Shown piece after piece: positions 51,864 to 60,948 of a stretch of DNA of 64,000 bases; position 1 is the first letter of the stretch, and each line of letters opens with the position of its first letter. The DNA is from an uncultured bacterium (GTDB taxonomy: Bacteria; Pseudomonadota; Alphaproteobacteria; Sphingomonadales; Sphingomonadaceae), in NCBI GenBank assembly GCA_903884945.1, contig CAISGR010000311.1, positions 1-64,000 on the forward strand. The letters are read 5' to 3'. The notes beneath the pieces are model-generated. The model saw only the letters and a program-made list of their open reading frames with translations, ran no database searches and had not been told where the DNA came from. The translations under genes and the position numbers were made by a program.

Positions 51864-53015
51864 ATGGATGATGAGACCAGATTGCCCGAAGTCGTCGCGC
51901 TGACCAAGGCGCTGATCGCTTGCGAAAGCGTCACCCCGGCGCGCGGCGGCGTGTTCGATGTGCTCGAGGCGGCGCTCGTCCCCCTCGGCTTCGCGGTCGA
52001 CCGCTTCACGGTTGGCGAGGCGCCCGACGGCCCGGTCGAGAATCTCCTCGCGGTGCGGGGAAGCGGCGGGCCGCACTTCGCCTTTGCCGGGCATCTCGAC
52101 GTCGTGCCGCCCGGCACGGGCTGGACGAGCGGGGCGTTCGCACCGGAAATCCGTGGCGGGCTGCTGCACGGGCGCGGTGCGGTCGACATGAAGGGCGCGA
52201 TCGCTGCGTTCGTCGCGGCGGCCGCGCGAACGCCCTCCACCGGCACGCTGAGCCTGATCATCACCGGGGACGAGGAAGGCCCGGCGATCTTCGGCACCCG
52301 GGCGCTGATCGACCGCATGACGGAGCGCGGACTGAAGCCCGATTTCTGCCTCGTGGGGGAGCCCACCTCGGTCGCGCGGCTCGGGGACATGATCAAGATC
52401 GGGCGGCGCGGCTCGGTCAATATCTGGATCGAGGTGCCGGGGCGCCAGGGCCATGTCGCCTATCCGCACCTTGCCGACAATCCGATCCCGAAGCTCGTCG
52501 CGATCCTGGCCGAGATCGATGCGATCGTGCTGGATGAGGGCAGCGAATGGTTCCAGCCCTCGAATATCGAGGCGACCGACATCACCGTCGGCAACCCGGC
52601 GACCAACGTGATTCCGGCGCATGCCTCGGCACGGCTCAGCGTTCGCTACAACGATCTGCATAAGGGCGACGATCTCGCCGCGCGGATCGAGGCGATCGTG
52701 AAACGCCACGCCCCCGCCGCGACCATGATCGCGCGCGTCTCCGGCGACGCCTTCCTGACCGCACCCGGGGCTCTCTCGACGCTGATCAGCGCGGCCATCG
52801 CGGCGCGCCAGGGCATCACGCCGGAACTGTCGACGACCGGCGGCACCTCGGATGCTCGCTTCCTGTCGGCGCTATGCCCGGTGGTGGAATTCGGGCTGAT
52901 CAATGCGACGATGCACAAGCTCGACGAAGCCGTGGCGATTGACGACCTGGTCGCGCTGACGGACATCTATGCCGACATCATCGCCCGCATCGAAGCCCCC
53001 GAACCCACCAGTTAA
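51864..53015 (+). CDS. dapE: Succinyl-diaminopimelate desuccinylase
   Basis: The 383-residue M20 metallopeptidase-family enzyme has the two-zinc ligands in AGHLDVVPPG, GAVDMKGAIAAF, GDEEGPAIFG (catalytic glutamates) and the terminal MHKLDE histidine. STTGGTSDARF is typical of DapE. It converts N-succinyl-LL-diaminopimelate to LL-DAP in lysine and peptidoglycan synthesis. The ATG at 51864 has no clear ribosome site and lies only 10 bases from the divergent cupin start, so a leaderless or very short-leader mRNA is possible. It is about 6 residues longer than usual, with no lost motif. Confidence 0.95.
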   Translation: MDDETRLPEVVALTKALIACESVTPARGGVFDVLEAALVPLGFAVDRFTVGEAPDGPVENLLAVRGSGGPHFAFAGHLDVVPPGTGWTSGAFAPEIRGGLLHGRGAVDMKGAIAAFVAAAARTPSTGTLSLIITGDEEGPAIFGTRALIDRMTERGLKPDFCLVGEPTSVARLGDMIKIGRRGSVNIWIEVPGRQGHVAYPHLADNPIPKLVAILAEIDAIVLDEGSEWFQPSNIEATDITVGNPATNVIPAHASARLSVRYNDLHKGDDLAARIEAIVKRHAPAATMIARVSGDAFLTAPGALSTLISAAIAARQGITPELSTTGGTSDARFLSALCPVVEFGLINATMHKLDEAVAIDDLVALTDIYADIIARIEAPEPTS

Positions 53016-53100
53016 GCGATTCAATTGACTCACGATTCGCCGCGACTCGTGGTGACTCCTAGGTTTTTATAGACGCGAGTCGCCCGCTGACGTAGATGTT

Positions 53101-53122
53101 CGCTTAACCATAATGGTAAGCG
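53101..53122 (+). promoter_or_regulatory. Palindrome abutting the SET-protein start codon
   Basis: CGCTTAACCATAATGGTAAGCG is an inverted repeat (arms CGCTT-ACCAT / ATGGT-AAGCG with one extra A in the left arm) ending 3 bases before the ATG at 53126. It covers the expected ribosome-binding position. Just upstream, GCGACTCG (53042-53049) and CGAGTCGC (about 53075-53082) form a second inverted pair. This could be an operator or an mRNA hairpin that limits translation. Confidence 0.45.
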
Positions 53123-53125
53123 GAC

Positions 53126-54274
53126 ATGCCGATCGACCCCTGGTTCATCATTGCAATCGTCTGCAGCCTGGGGGGGTATGCCGTTTATCTGACGGGCCTG
53201 CGCCGTCAGCTCGTCCAGCCGAACCGTGCCTCCTGGCTGATCTGGAGCGCCGCGACCGCCGTCGAGGCAGGCACCTATGCCGCGGTAAACCCGGGGACAC
53301 TGCAGAGCTGGGTGTTCGGCATGGCCGCGATCGCCTGCGTCGTCGTCACGCTCGGGATCTGGCGTCGCTCCAACTGGTCGCCGCCGAGCCGCGGGGAAGT
53401 GCTCTGCATGGCGGCGTGCCTCGCCGCGCTGGGTGTCTGGGTGGTCTCGAGGAATGCCTTCTGGGCGCATATGCTGGTCGTGGCCGCCGTTCCGGTCAGC
53501 TTCTGGCCGACCTGGGAAAGCGTGTGGCAGGATCGCACGCGCGAACGCTCGCCCGCCTGGGGCATGTGGACAGTGGGCGATCTCGCCACCTTGCTCGTCG
53601 CGGCGCGAAGCGGGGAACAGGCGCAGCTCGGCGAATATGCCTATCTGTTCGTCGAACTGCTCTGCCATGCCAGCGTCTGGTTCATGGTCGGGCTCGCGAC
53701 GATCAACCCGCTGCGCTCGCTCGGTTTCCGCAACGGGCGCTTCTACGTCCTCGATGCCTACAGCCCGGCGGCCAACCTGTTCGCGGTGGGCGAGACCCAT
53801 CTCGGCAAAACGGTCTACGCCGCGCTGGGCTTTGCCGAGGGGGAGACCATCATCCGCTTCACCGGCCGTCGTTTCCGCGCCGATCAGGTCCCCAGCCTGA
53901 TGCGCGGATCGAGCGACCGCTTCGTTCAGGTCACGCCCGATCACTATATGGGGCCGTCGGGCCGGATCGACGACCTGATCAACCATAGCTGCGCACCCAA
54001 TGCCGGCCTGCGCTTCGCCGCCGGCGGCGTATTCCTCGTGGCGGTGCGCGAAATCGCGCCGGGCGAAGAGATCAGCTGGGACTATTCGACGACGCTCAAG
54101 GAATCCAACTGGCACATGATCTGCCAGTGCCGCAGCCCCGAATGCCGTCGCGTGATCGGCAATTTCGAGACGCTGAGTCCGGAACGACAGGAATGGTTCA
54201 GGGCACGCAACCTGGTCGCGCCCTATCTTCGGCGGCGGGACCAGGTGGCCGGCCCGAAGGACCGAGCTGCCTAG
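53126..54274 (+). CDS. Integral-membrane protein fused to a SET methyltransferase domain
   Basis: The 382-residue protein has an N-terminal hydrophobic half (residues 5-195) with about six or seven helices (for example 5-24, 60-80, 92-108, 112-130, 147-161 and 172-192). A C-terminal SET domain (about 215-322) follows: NHSCAPN at 286-292 (the AdoMet/substrate knot), VREIAPGEEISWDYST with the catalytic-type tyrosine Y320, and a post-SET zinc motif C333-x-C335-x4-C340. All hallmark SET residues are present, so protein-lysine methylation near the inner membrane is plausible. I know no characterised bacterial protein with this fusion. It is convergent with a hybrid histidine kinase gene. Confidence 0.85.
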   Translation: MPIDPWFIIAIVCSLGGYAVYLTGLRRQLVQPNRASWLIWSAATAVEAGTYAAVNPGTLQSWVFGMAAIACVVVTLGIWRRSNWSPPSRGEVLCMAACLAALGVWVVSRNAFWAHMLVVAAVPVSFWPTWESVWQDRTRERSPAWGMWTVGDLATLLVAARSGEQAQLGEYAYLFVELLCHASVWFMVGLATINPLRSLGFRNGRFYVLDAYSPAANLFAVGETHLGKTVYAALGFAEGETIIRFTGRRFRADQVPSLMRGSSDRFVQVTPDHYMGPSGRIDDLINHSCAPNAGLRFAAGGVFLVAVREIAPGEEISWDYSTTLKESNWHMICQCRSPECRRVIGNFETLSPERQEWFRARNLVAPYLRRRDQVAGPKDRAA

Positions 54275-54311
54275 CCTTCGAACCCGTTCCCGCAGGCAGG
54301 CTCGGATCGGA

Positions 54312-57300
54312 TCAGCGCCGCCCGATCATATCCCGTATCCTCGCGGCCAATGCTTCCATCGAGAAGGGCTTGGTCACGAGTTCCATACCCGGGTCCAGCG
54401 GACCATCGCCGACAACGGCATTCTCCGCAAAGCCGGTGATGAACAGCACCGGGATATCGGGCCGGACCGCCCGCGCGGCATCGGCCACCTGCCGCCCGTT
54501 CATCCCACCCGGCAGCCCGACATCGGTGACGAGCAAATCGATCCGGGCATCCGACTCCAGTATGGCCAGCGCTTCCGCCCCGTCGCCGGCTTCGATCGCC
54601 GCATAGCCGAGCTCGCCGAGTATCTCGGTCACCAGCATGCGCACCGCAGGCTCGTCGTCGACAACCAGGACGACTTCGCCGCTGGTGCTGCGCGGTGCCT
54701 CGCCCGCGCCACGGGCTTCGCCGTCCTCGTCGATATTGCCGCGATGGTGCGGCAGGTAAAGACACATGGTCGTGCCCTCCCCCACCACCGAATGGATCCG
54801 CACCTGCCCGCCGGATTGCCGGGCGAAGCCGTAGATCATCGAGAGGCCGAGGCCGGTGCCCTGCCCCATCGGCTTGGTGGTGAAGAAGGGATCGAAGGCC
54901 CGCGCGATTACCTCCGGGGTCATGCCAGTGCCGGTATCCCCGACGCAGAGTGTTACATACTCGCCGGGCTCCAGATCGCGTTCGAGCGCGTCGCGATCCT
55001 CGATGCGGATCGTTCCCGCCTCGATCGTCAGCCGCCCGCCATCCGGCATGGCATCGCGCGCATTGATGCACAGGTTGAGCAGCGCGTTCTCAAGCTGGTT
55101 CGGATCAACGAGGGTCGGCAACTGCGCCGGAGATCCGACGACCTGGACCATAACGCCAGGCCCCACGGTGCCCCGGATCAGATCCTCCATCCCGGCAATC
55201 AGCCGATTGACGTCGATCGGCCTCGGATCGAGCGGCTGCCGCCGAGCAAAGGCGAGCAGCCGGTGGGTAAGCGCCGCGGCCCGACCCGAAGCCGTCTGTG
55301 CCGCGCCGATATAGCGCGGCAGATCAGCGATCCGCCCCTGCTTCAGGCGCATCTGCATCATTTCCATCGCGCCCGAAATCGCGGTGAGCAGGTTGTTGAA
55401 GTCATGCGCAAGACCGCCCGTGAGCTGGCCGACCGCCTCCATCTTCTGCGCCTGGCGCAACCGATCCTCCAGTTCGCGCTGGCGCGTCACGTCGACCCCG
55501 ACGCCAATCGCCGTTTCGGGCATCCCGGCTGCATTCAGCACCACATGGCTGCGCGTCATGATCCAGCGCATCGATCCGTCCGGACGAAGCAGGCGATATT
55601 CGATTTCGCCATCGCCGCGCACGTCGCGCGCGTCGCCGATCGCCTTGATCACCTTCGGAACGTCGTCGGGATGGATGCGCGCCAGCACTTCCGCCATGGT
55701 AGCGCCATTGGCCTGCTGCGCAGCGTCGAACCCGTAAAGCGCGGCAAAGCTCGCATCGCTGTTGAAGCGGTCCGCGGCAACATCATAGGTCCAGACGCCG
55801 ACTCCATCCATCGCCTCCAGCACCAGGCGCGTCCGCTCCTCGGCGGCGAGAAATTCGGCCTGGCGCCGCCGCTCGTCGGTCACATCGCGGGCCGTGGCGT
55901 AAATTCGGCCGTCAACGAAGGTCGCGCGCCAGGCGAGGATCCGATAGTCGCCCGAGCGGGTGCGAAACCGGTTTTCGAAACCGGCCACGGCATCCCCCCG
56001 AACGACATCCGCGATCTCCCGGCGGGTTCGCTCCACATCGTCGGGATGGTGCATCCAGGCCGAGGTACGGCCCACGATCTCGTCCGCGGTCCAGCCAAGC
56101 ACATGGGTCCAGGCTGGATTGACCGTCTGCCAGCGGCCGTTGATGTCCGATATGCCGAGCAGGTCCTGGCTGACCTCCCATATCCTGTCGCGCTCGGCGG
56201 TACGTTCAGCGACCTCCCCGGCAAGGCTTTCATTCATCGCACGCAATGACGCGGTAGCCCGCACGCGCGCCACCGCGTCCCACGCGAGTTGCGCGACTTC
56301 CTCGACCAGGGCGATCTCGCCCGGGGTCCAGGCCCTGGCTTTGGCATGGCTTACGTAGAAGCCCGCCTGCCATCGCCCGTCGCGCACCAGCGGCACGCTC
56401 ATGCCAGCCACCGTGCCAGTCACGTCCAGCGCCGCATCCGCCGGCCGCACCGGATCGTCCGGTGCACCGAAGGCCAGGGTCCCGCCGCCGCGGACGATCT
56501 CGCCAAGCTTTTCGCCGAACAATATGGAGGGCATGGAACCGGTCAGCGGCTCGAGCGCACCACCCACCCAGCAGGCGCCATAGTGGATGACGCTGTCATC
56601 GCTCACCTGGAAGAAACCGGCACGGTCAACCGCAAGACGGCGGCCGATCGCCTCGGCTGTGATCTGCATCACATCATCCGCTTCCTGTTGCACGCGCTGG
56701 CGCTCGACCAGGGCCAGGATAAATTCACGCTCATCCTTGGCATCGCGGAGTGCCGCCTCGCTCCGCTTCGCCTCGGTGATATCCAGGGTGACCCCGGACA
56801 GGCGCTGCAGGCGTCCGTCGGGGCCATTGCGGCTTCGCCCCCGCACTGAAAGCCAGCGCTCTGCACCATCGGGAAGAAGCAACCGACATTCGGTCGACAC
56901 CGCCGTTTCCCGCACGAGCGCCGCCTGCATCGCCCTGCTGAATTGCAGATAATCGTCCGGATGGATATTGCTGAGATAGGCGGATACGGGTGCGCCCTGC
57001 TGCGCGAGTGCGGTGTCGATCCCATACAACCGCGCCATGCGTTCATCTGCGACGAACCGGTCGTTGCTGAAGTCCCATTCCCACGTTCCGACGGTCCCCG
57101 AAGCGTCGAGCGCCATCTGCAGCCGTTCTTCGCTGGCTCGCAGCGACACTCCGGCCAACATCTTGGCGGTGACGTCGATGCCCTGGCTCAGTACGCCGCA
57201 TACCCGGCCATCCTCGTTGCGGATGGGCGAGATGCTGTAGGTCCAGTAGCTGTCGCTTCGAACCCCGTTGCGGACGAGCGGCACGAGTTGATCCGTCGTC

Positions 57301-57662
57301 GAGAGGCCTTCTCCGGAGGCAATCACTGCCGCGAATTGCGGGCCGATCAACGCCCAGCTGTCGCGCCGTGCCTCTGCGCCACGCTGCCCGAGTGCCCGGG
57401 GCTGGCGATCATCGAAGGCGCGCGCCCAGGAATCATTATAGATCAGGTGGAGATCCGGACCCCAGTAGATCGCGGTGGCGAAGCTCGAATGGAGGCAAAG
57501 GCTGACTGCAACCTTGAGCGCTGCGGGCCAATCCTGCGCCGGCCCGAGCGGATGCGCGGTCCAGTCGAAAGCCCTGATTCGCTCGCCCATCTCGCCGCCA
57601 CCGTCGAGGAAGCCCAGCCCGGGTTTCGCGGATTGCGCATCGTGGACGAAAGCCTCGGGCAT
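54312..57662 (-). CDS. Hybrid sensor histidine kinase with PAS/GAF repeats
   Basis: The roughly 1116-residue cytoplasmic protein has no clear membrane helix. In order: PAS (about 30-165), PAS (180-300), GAF (320-470), PAS (490-610), PAS (630-755), HisKA with H753 in GGLAHDFNNLL, HATPase (CINARDAMPDGG, GDTGTGMTPEV, GTGLGLSMIYGF) and a C-terminal receiver with D1047 in LLVTDVGLPGG and the KPFS motif. The GAF and PAS domains lack the LOV cysteine motif (NCRFLQ), so light sensing through flavin is not indicated. The start at 57662 is the best of several ATGs; the true start may lie further upstream. Input and target are unknown. Confidence 0.9.
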   Translation of the reverse strand: MPEAFVHDAQSAKPGLGFLDGGGEMGERIRAFDWTAHPLGPAQDWPAALKVAVSLCLHSSFATAIYWGPDLHLIYNDSWARAFDDRQPRALGQRGAEARRDSWALIGPQFAAVIASGEGLSTTDQLVPLVRNGVRSDSYWTYSISPIRNEDGRVCGVLSQGIDVTAKMLAGVSLRASEERLQMALDASGTVGTWEWDFSNDRFVADERMARLYGIDTALAQQGAPVSAYLSNIHPDDYLQFSRAMQAALVRETAVSTECRLLLPDGAERWLSVRGRSRNGPDGRLQRLSGVTLDITEAKRSEAALRDAKDEREFILALVERQRVQQEADDVMQITAEAIGRRLAVDRAGFFQVSDDSVIHYGACWVGGALEPLTGSMPSILFGEKLGEIVRGGGTLAFGAPDDPVRPADAALDVTGTVAGMSVPLVRDGRWQAGFYVSHAKARAWTPGEIALVEEVAQLAWDAVARVRATASLRAMNESLAGEVAERTAERDRIWEVSQDLLGISDINGRWQTVNPAWTHVLGWTADEIVGRTSAWMHHPDDVERTRREIADVVRGDAVAGFENRFRTRSGDYRILAWRATFVDGRIYATARDVTDERRRQAEFLAAEERTRLVLEAMDGVGVWTYDVAADRFNSDASFAALYGFDAAQQANGATMAEVLARIHPDDVPKVIKAIGDARDVRGDGEIEYRLLRPDGSMRWIMTRSHVVLNAAGMPETAIGVGVDVTRQRELEDRLRQAQKMEAVGQLTGGLAHDFNNLLTAISGAMEMMQMRLKQGRIADLPRYIGAAQTASGRAAALTHRLLAFARRQPLDPRPIDVNRLIAGMEDLIRGTVGPGVMVQVVGSPAQLPTLVDPNQLENALLNLCINARDAMPDGGRLTIEAGTIRIEDRDALERDLEPGEYVTLCVGDTGTGMTPEVIARAFDPFFTTKPMGQGTGLGLSMIYGFARQSGGQVRIHSVVGEGTTMCLYLPHHRGNIDEDGEARGAGEAPRSTSGEVVLVVDDEPAVRMLVTEILGELGYAAIEAGDGAEALAILESDARIDLLVTDVGLPGGMNGRQVADAARAVRPDIPVLFITGFAENAVVGDGPLDPGMELVTKPFSMEALAARIRDMIGRR

Positions 57663-57804
57663 CGGGTCTCGCAGCGGTAAAGGCACTGGTGCCGGTGGTA
57701 GCGGCCGCCCCTGACCGTGCGGTCTGCTCCCTCCCCTGTCAACAATATGCGAAACCATCTCGGCCGGCGGATGGATGCCCCCCTTCCGACCCGAAGAGCC
57801 GGGC

Positions 57805-59028
57805 TCAAAGAAGGCCGAGATCGATCTCGGCGTGCCGATCGAGCGCAACGTCCGCGGCCGGCATCGGATATTTCAGGCCCGTCGCGCAATTGAACAATAT
57901 CACCCGCTCATCCTCATCGACCTCGCCGGTGCGCAGCGCTTCCCGATAAGCGGCGAGCGTCGCGCCCCCTTCCGGGCACAACAGCAGGCCATCCTTCTTG
58001 GCGGCATCGTCCACCGCCTTCAGGATCGCGGGATCACCCACCGCAAGCGCCCGGCCGCCGCTCTCGCGTACCGCGCGGAGGATCAGGAAATCGCCGACCA
58101 CCTTAGGTACGCGGATGCCCGCTGCCACGGTCGACGCGTCTTCCCAGCGCTCGGCATGCTCCGCACCCGCTTCAAAAGCGCGGACGATCGGGGCGCAGCC
58201 AGAGGCTTGCACTGCGTACATGCGGGGTCGCACCGGACCGATCCAGCCAAGCGCCTCGAGTTCGTCGAATGCCTTCCACATGCCGATCAGGCCGGTACCG
58301 CCGCCGGTCGGGTAGAAGATCGCATCAGGCAGCTTCCAGCCGAGCTGCGCGGCCAGTTCCAGCCCCATCGTCTTCTTGCCCTCGATTCGATAGGGCTCCT
58401 TGAGCGTCGAGAAATCGAACCACCGTCCTTCCGCCGCGCCCTTGCCGACAATCGCCCCGCAATCGTCGATCAGGCCATTGACGCGGTAGACCCGCGCACC
58501 CTGCAGCGCGATCTCGCGCACATTGATCTCGGGCGTGTCATCGGGGCAGAAGACAATCGTTTCGATCCCGCAGCGGGTCGCGTAAGCTGCAAGCGCGGCG
58601 CCAGCATTGCCGTTGGTCGGCATCGCAATCCGCGTAACGCCGAGCGCCTTTGCCATCGAGACCGCCATGACCAGGCCCCGCGCCTTGAATGAGCCGGTCG
58701 GTAGCCGCCCCTCATCCTTGACCAGGACATTGGGCCCGCCCGATCGTGGAAGCGGCACAAGCGGGGTTTCGATTTCCCCAAGACTGACGATGTCCCGGGT
58801 AGCGCGCACCGGCAGCAGTTCACGCCAGCGCCACAGGTCGGTCGGACGCGCCGCCACCATCGCGCGGGGGATCATCGCCCGGAGCATGTCGAGATCATAG
58901 CGTACCAGCAATGGTCGACCGACCCGCGACAGGCCATGCAACGCGTCGGCCTCGTAGCGCTCCCCGGTCATCGAGCATTCAAGATGCGTGACAAAGGTCG
59001 GGCGGTCGGTCGTGAGATTCTGGTTCAT
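57805..59028 (-). CDS. thrC: Threonine synthase
   Basis: The 407-residue PLP enzyme has the lysine motif PTGSFKARG (K115), the asparagine-loop PTNGNAGAALAAY, and the tetraglycine phosphate loop region PTGGGTGLIGM. It begins with a short Cys-containing segment (THLECSMTGERYEA) as in many class II threonine synthases. It converts O-phosphohomoserine to threonine. It lies 143 bases before the hybrid kinase gene start on the same strand and 186 bases after grpE, so it is probably transcribed separately. Confidence 0.93.
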   Translation of the reverse strand: MNQNLTTDRPTFVTHLECSMTGERYEADALHGLSRVGRPLLVRYDLDMLRAMIPRAMVAARPTDLWRWRELLPVRATRDIVSLGEIETPLVPLPRSGGPNVLVKDEGRLPTGSFKARGLVMAVSMAKALGVTRIAMPTNGNAGAALAAYATRCGIETIVFCPDDTPEINVREIALQGARVYRVNGLIDDCGAIVGKGAAEGRWFDFSTLKEPYRIEGKKTMGLELAAQLGWKLPDAIFYPTGGGTGLIGMWKAFDELEALGWIGPVRPRMYAVQASGCAPIVRAFEAGAEHAERWEDASTVAAGIRVPKVVGDFLILRAVRESGGRALAVGDPAILKAVDDAAKKDGLLLCPEGGATLAAYREALRTGEVDEDERVILFNCATGLKYPMPAADVALDRHAEIDLGLL

Positions 59029-59214
59029 GTCTTTTCCGCTGCCTCCCGGACCGTCTCAGCGACGTCGGACACCAAACAGCAGTCGCACCAATCAGCGCGC
59101 TTCTGCCGCCCACGCACGGCCGACTTGATGGGCGATTCGGCGGCCGGAAAGCTTAGCCGAAAAACCGAGGGAGAGCGCAGCGTGCGTTTACCTCCGGCAC
59201 CTCCCCAGGATAAG

Positions 59215-59766
59215 TCACTCGGGCTTCTTAGCCACCCCGACCAGCGCCGGACGGAGCAGCCTGTCCTTGATCATATAGCCAGCCTGCATTTCCTGAACGA
59301 TCGTGCCGACCGGCTTGTCGCTCGGCACTTCGAACATTGCCTGGTGGAAGTTCGGGTCAAGCGCTTCGCCGAGCGTCGTCATCTTCTTGATGCCGTGGCG
59401 CTGGAAAACCGTATCGAGCTCGCGGCCAGTGGCTTCGAGGCCGACGATGACGTTCTTCAGCTTTTCATCATCGCGCAATTCGGCCGGAATCGCTTCGAGG
59501 CCACGCGACAGATTGTCGGCGACAGCCAGCAAATCGCGCGCGAAAGCGGTCGCGGCATAGGCACGCGCGTCGGCTGCCTCCTTTTCCGCGCGACGGCGGA
59601 CATTCTGTGCCTCGGCATGTGCATAGAGCAGCGAGGATTTCGCCTCGGCCAGTTCAGCCTGCAGCGTGGCGATGCGATCATGCTCGGCAAGCTCCGGCGC
59701 TGCGGCGGCCGTTTCCTCGCGCAGGTGCTCGTCGGTAGGCGTTGCGATCTTCTCGTCTTCGATCAT
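59215..59766 (-). CDS. grpE: Nucleotide exchange factor GrpE
   Basis: The 183-residue protein has an acidic N-terminus, the long coiled coil (IATLQAELAEAKSSLLYAHA, AQNVRRRAEKE), the four-helix part with ADNLSRGLEAIP and the C-terminal beta wing (GTIVQEMQAGYMIKDRLLRP). It releases ADP from DnaK. It starts 18 bases after hrcA, so the two form a heat-shock operon. dnaK/dnaJ are not in the window. Confidence 0.96.
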   Translation of the reverse strand: MIEDEKIATPTDEHLREETAAAAPELAEHDRIATLQAELAEAKSSLLYAHAEAQNVRRRAEKEAADARAYAATAFARDLLAVADNLSRGLEAIPAELRDDEKLKNVIVGLEATGRELDTVFQRHGIKKMTTLGEALDPNFHQAMFEVPSDKPVGTIVQEMQAGYMIKDRLLRPALVGVAKKPE

Positions 59767-59784
59767 TGCGTCGTTTCGATCCTG

Positions 59785-60837
59785 TTATGGCATGAGCCGC
59801 GCCAATGTCGCGGCAGTAAAATCCACCATGGGCACGACGCGGGCATAGTTCAACCGCGTCGGCCCGATAACCCCCACCACGCCGACCACCCGTCCGTCCA
59901 GCCCCCTGAAGGGCTTGGCAATGACAGATGAGCCCGAAAGTGAGAATAATTTGGTCTCGGCCCCGATGAAAATGCGCGTCGCATCGCCGGCACCCGCGCT
60001 GTCGAGCAGTCGCGCGATCTCCTGCTTGCCCTCGAGGTCGTCGAGCAGATCGCTGATCCGTTCGAGGTCGGCCGCGGCGGCGGCGTCGATGAGGCGCCCC
60101 TGCCCGCGCACGATCAGGACCGGTCGGCGATTCGCGTCCTCGCTCCAGATCGCCAGGCCGCGCTCGATCAGCGCCCGCGCGACCGTATCGAGCAACGCGC
60201 GCTCCTCGCCGATCTCGCGCTCGATCCGCGCGCGAGCCTGGTCCAGCGTCATGCCGGAGAGCATTGCGGTCATGTAGTTACCGGCTTCGACCAGCGCGGA
60301 GGGGACTACCCCTGGGGGGAGATCGATGACGCGATTCTCGATCGCGCCGTCTTCGCTGACCAGCACCGCCAGCGCCTTGTCCGCCGATAGCGGCACGAAG
60401 CTCATCTGACGCAGCACCAGCTCCCGCTTGGGGACCATCACCAGCCCCGCACAGGCCGACAGGCCGGACAGGGCGGCAGTGGTGGCGGCAAGCGCCTCCT
60501 CGACCGGCCCGATCCGGGATACGCGTGATTCGATCGCGGCCCGCTCCTCGGCGGAAGGCTCCATCGCCTGCATCATTCCGTCGACGAACAGGCGCAGACC
60601 GCTTTCGGTCGGCATCCGTCCCGCGCTGGTATGCGGCGCAGCGAGCAGACCCAACTCCTCGAGGTCCTGCATGACATTGCGGATCGACGCCGGCGACAGG
60701 TTGAGGCCGGAGAGATGCGCGATCGTTCGTGAGCCGATCGGGGTGCCGGTGTTGAGATAGCTTTCCACCACGACACGGAAGACATCGCGGGCGCGATCAT
60801 TCAGTTCTGTGATGGGGGGAACGGGCATGGGTGCCAT
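59785..60837 (-). CDS. hrcA: Heat-inducible transcription repressor HrcA
   Basis: The 350-residue protein has the HrcA winged-helix domain (RDVFRVVVESYLNTGTPIGS, LSPASIRNVMQDLEELGLL, PHTSAGRMPTESGLRLFVD) and the C-terminal GAF-like dimerisation region ending GVIGPTRLNYARVVPMVDF. It represses chaperone genes at CIRCE sites. No perfect CIRCE element is seen in its own upstream region. An ATG at 60837 with no ribosome site and an ATG three codons later are both possible starts. It is divergent from rph. Confidence 0.95.
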   Translation of the reverse strand: MAPMPVPPITELNDRARDVFRVVVESYLNTGTPIGSRTIAHLSGLNLSPASIRNVMQDLEELGLLAAPHTSAGRMPTESGLRLFVDGMMQAMEPSAEERAAIESRVSRIGPVEEALAATTAALSGLSACAGLVMVPKRELVLRQMSFVPLSADKALAVLVSEDGAIENRVIDLPPGVVPSALVEAGNYMTAMLSGMTLDQARARIEREIGEERALLDTVARALIERGLAIWSEDANRRPVLIVRGQGRLIDAAAAADLERISDLLDDLEGKQEIARLLDSAGAGDATRIFIGAETKLFSLSGSSVIAKPFRGLDGRVVGVVGVIGPTRLNYARVVPMVDFTAATLARLMP

Positions 60838-60948
60838 TTAGTGTTGGCTGCCCACCGTCTCAATGTCGATCCGGATCATCCGCTAACACTGGCGCGTTCG
60901 GAGGCAGGCGTCTAGGTGGCGTGCCGACTATTCAGGAGACTCATTTTT

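Noticed and set aside
54312..57662. LOV/blue-light histidine kinase
   Set aside because: None of the PAS domains contains the NCRFLQ flavin-cysteine motif.
60838..60895. CIRCE element before hrcA
   Set aside because: The inverted arms are 9 bases with a ~34-base gap and a mismatch; CIRCE needs a 9-base spacer and TTAGCACTC arms.
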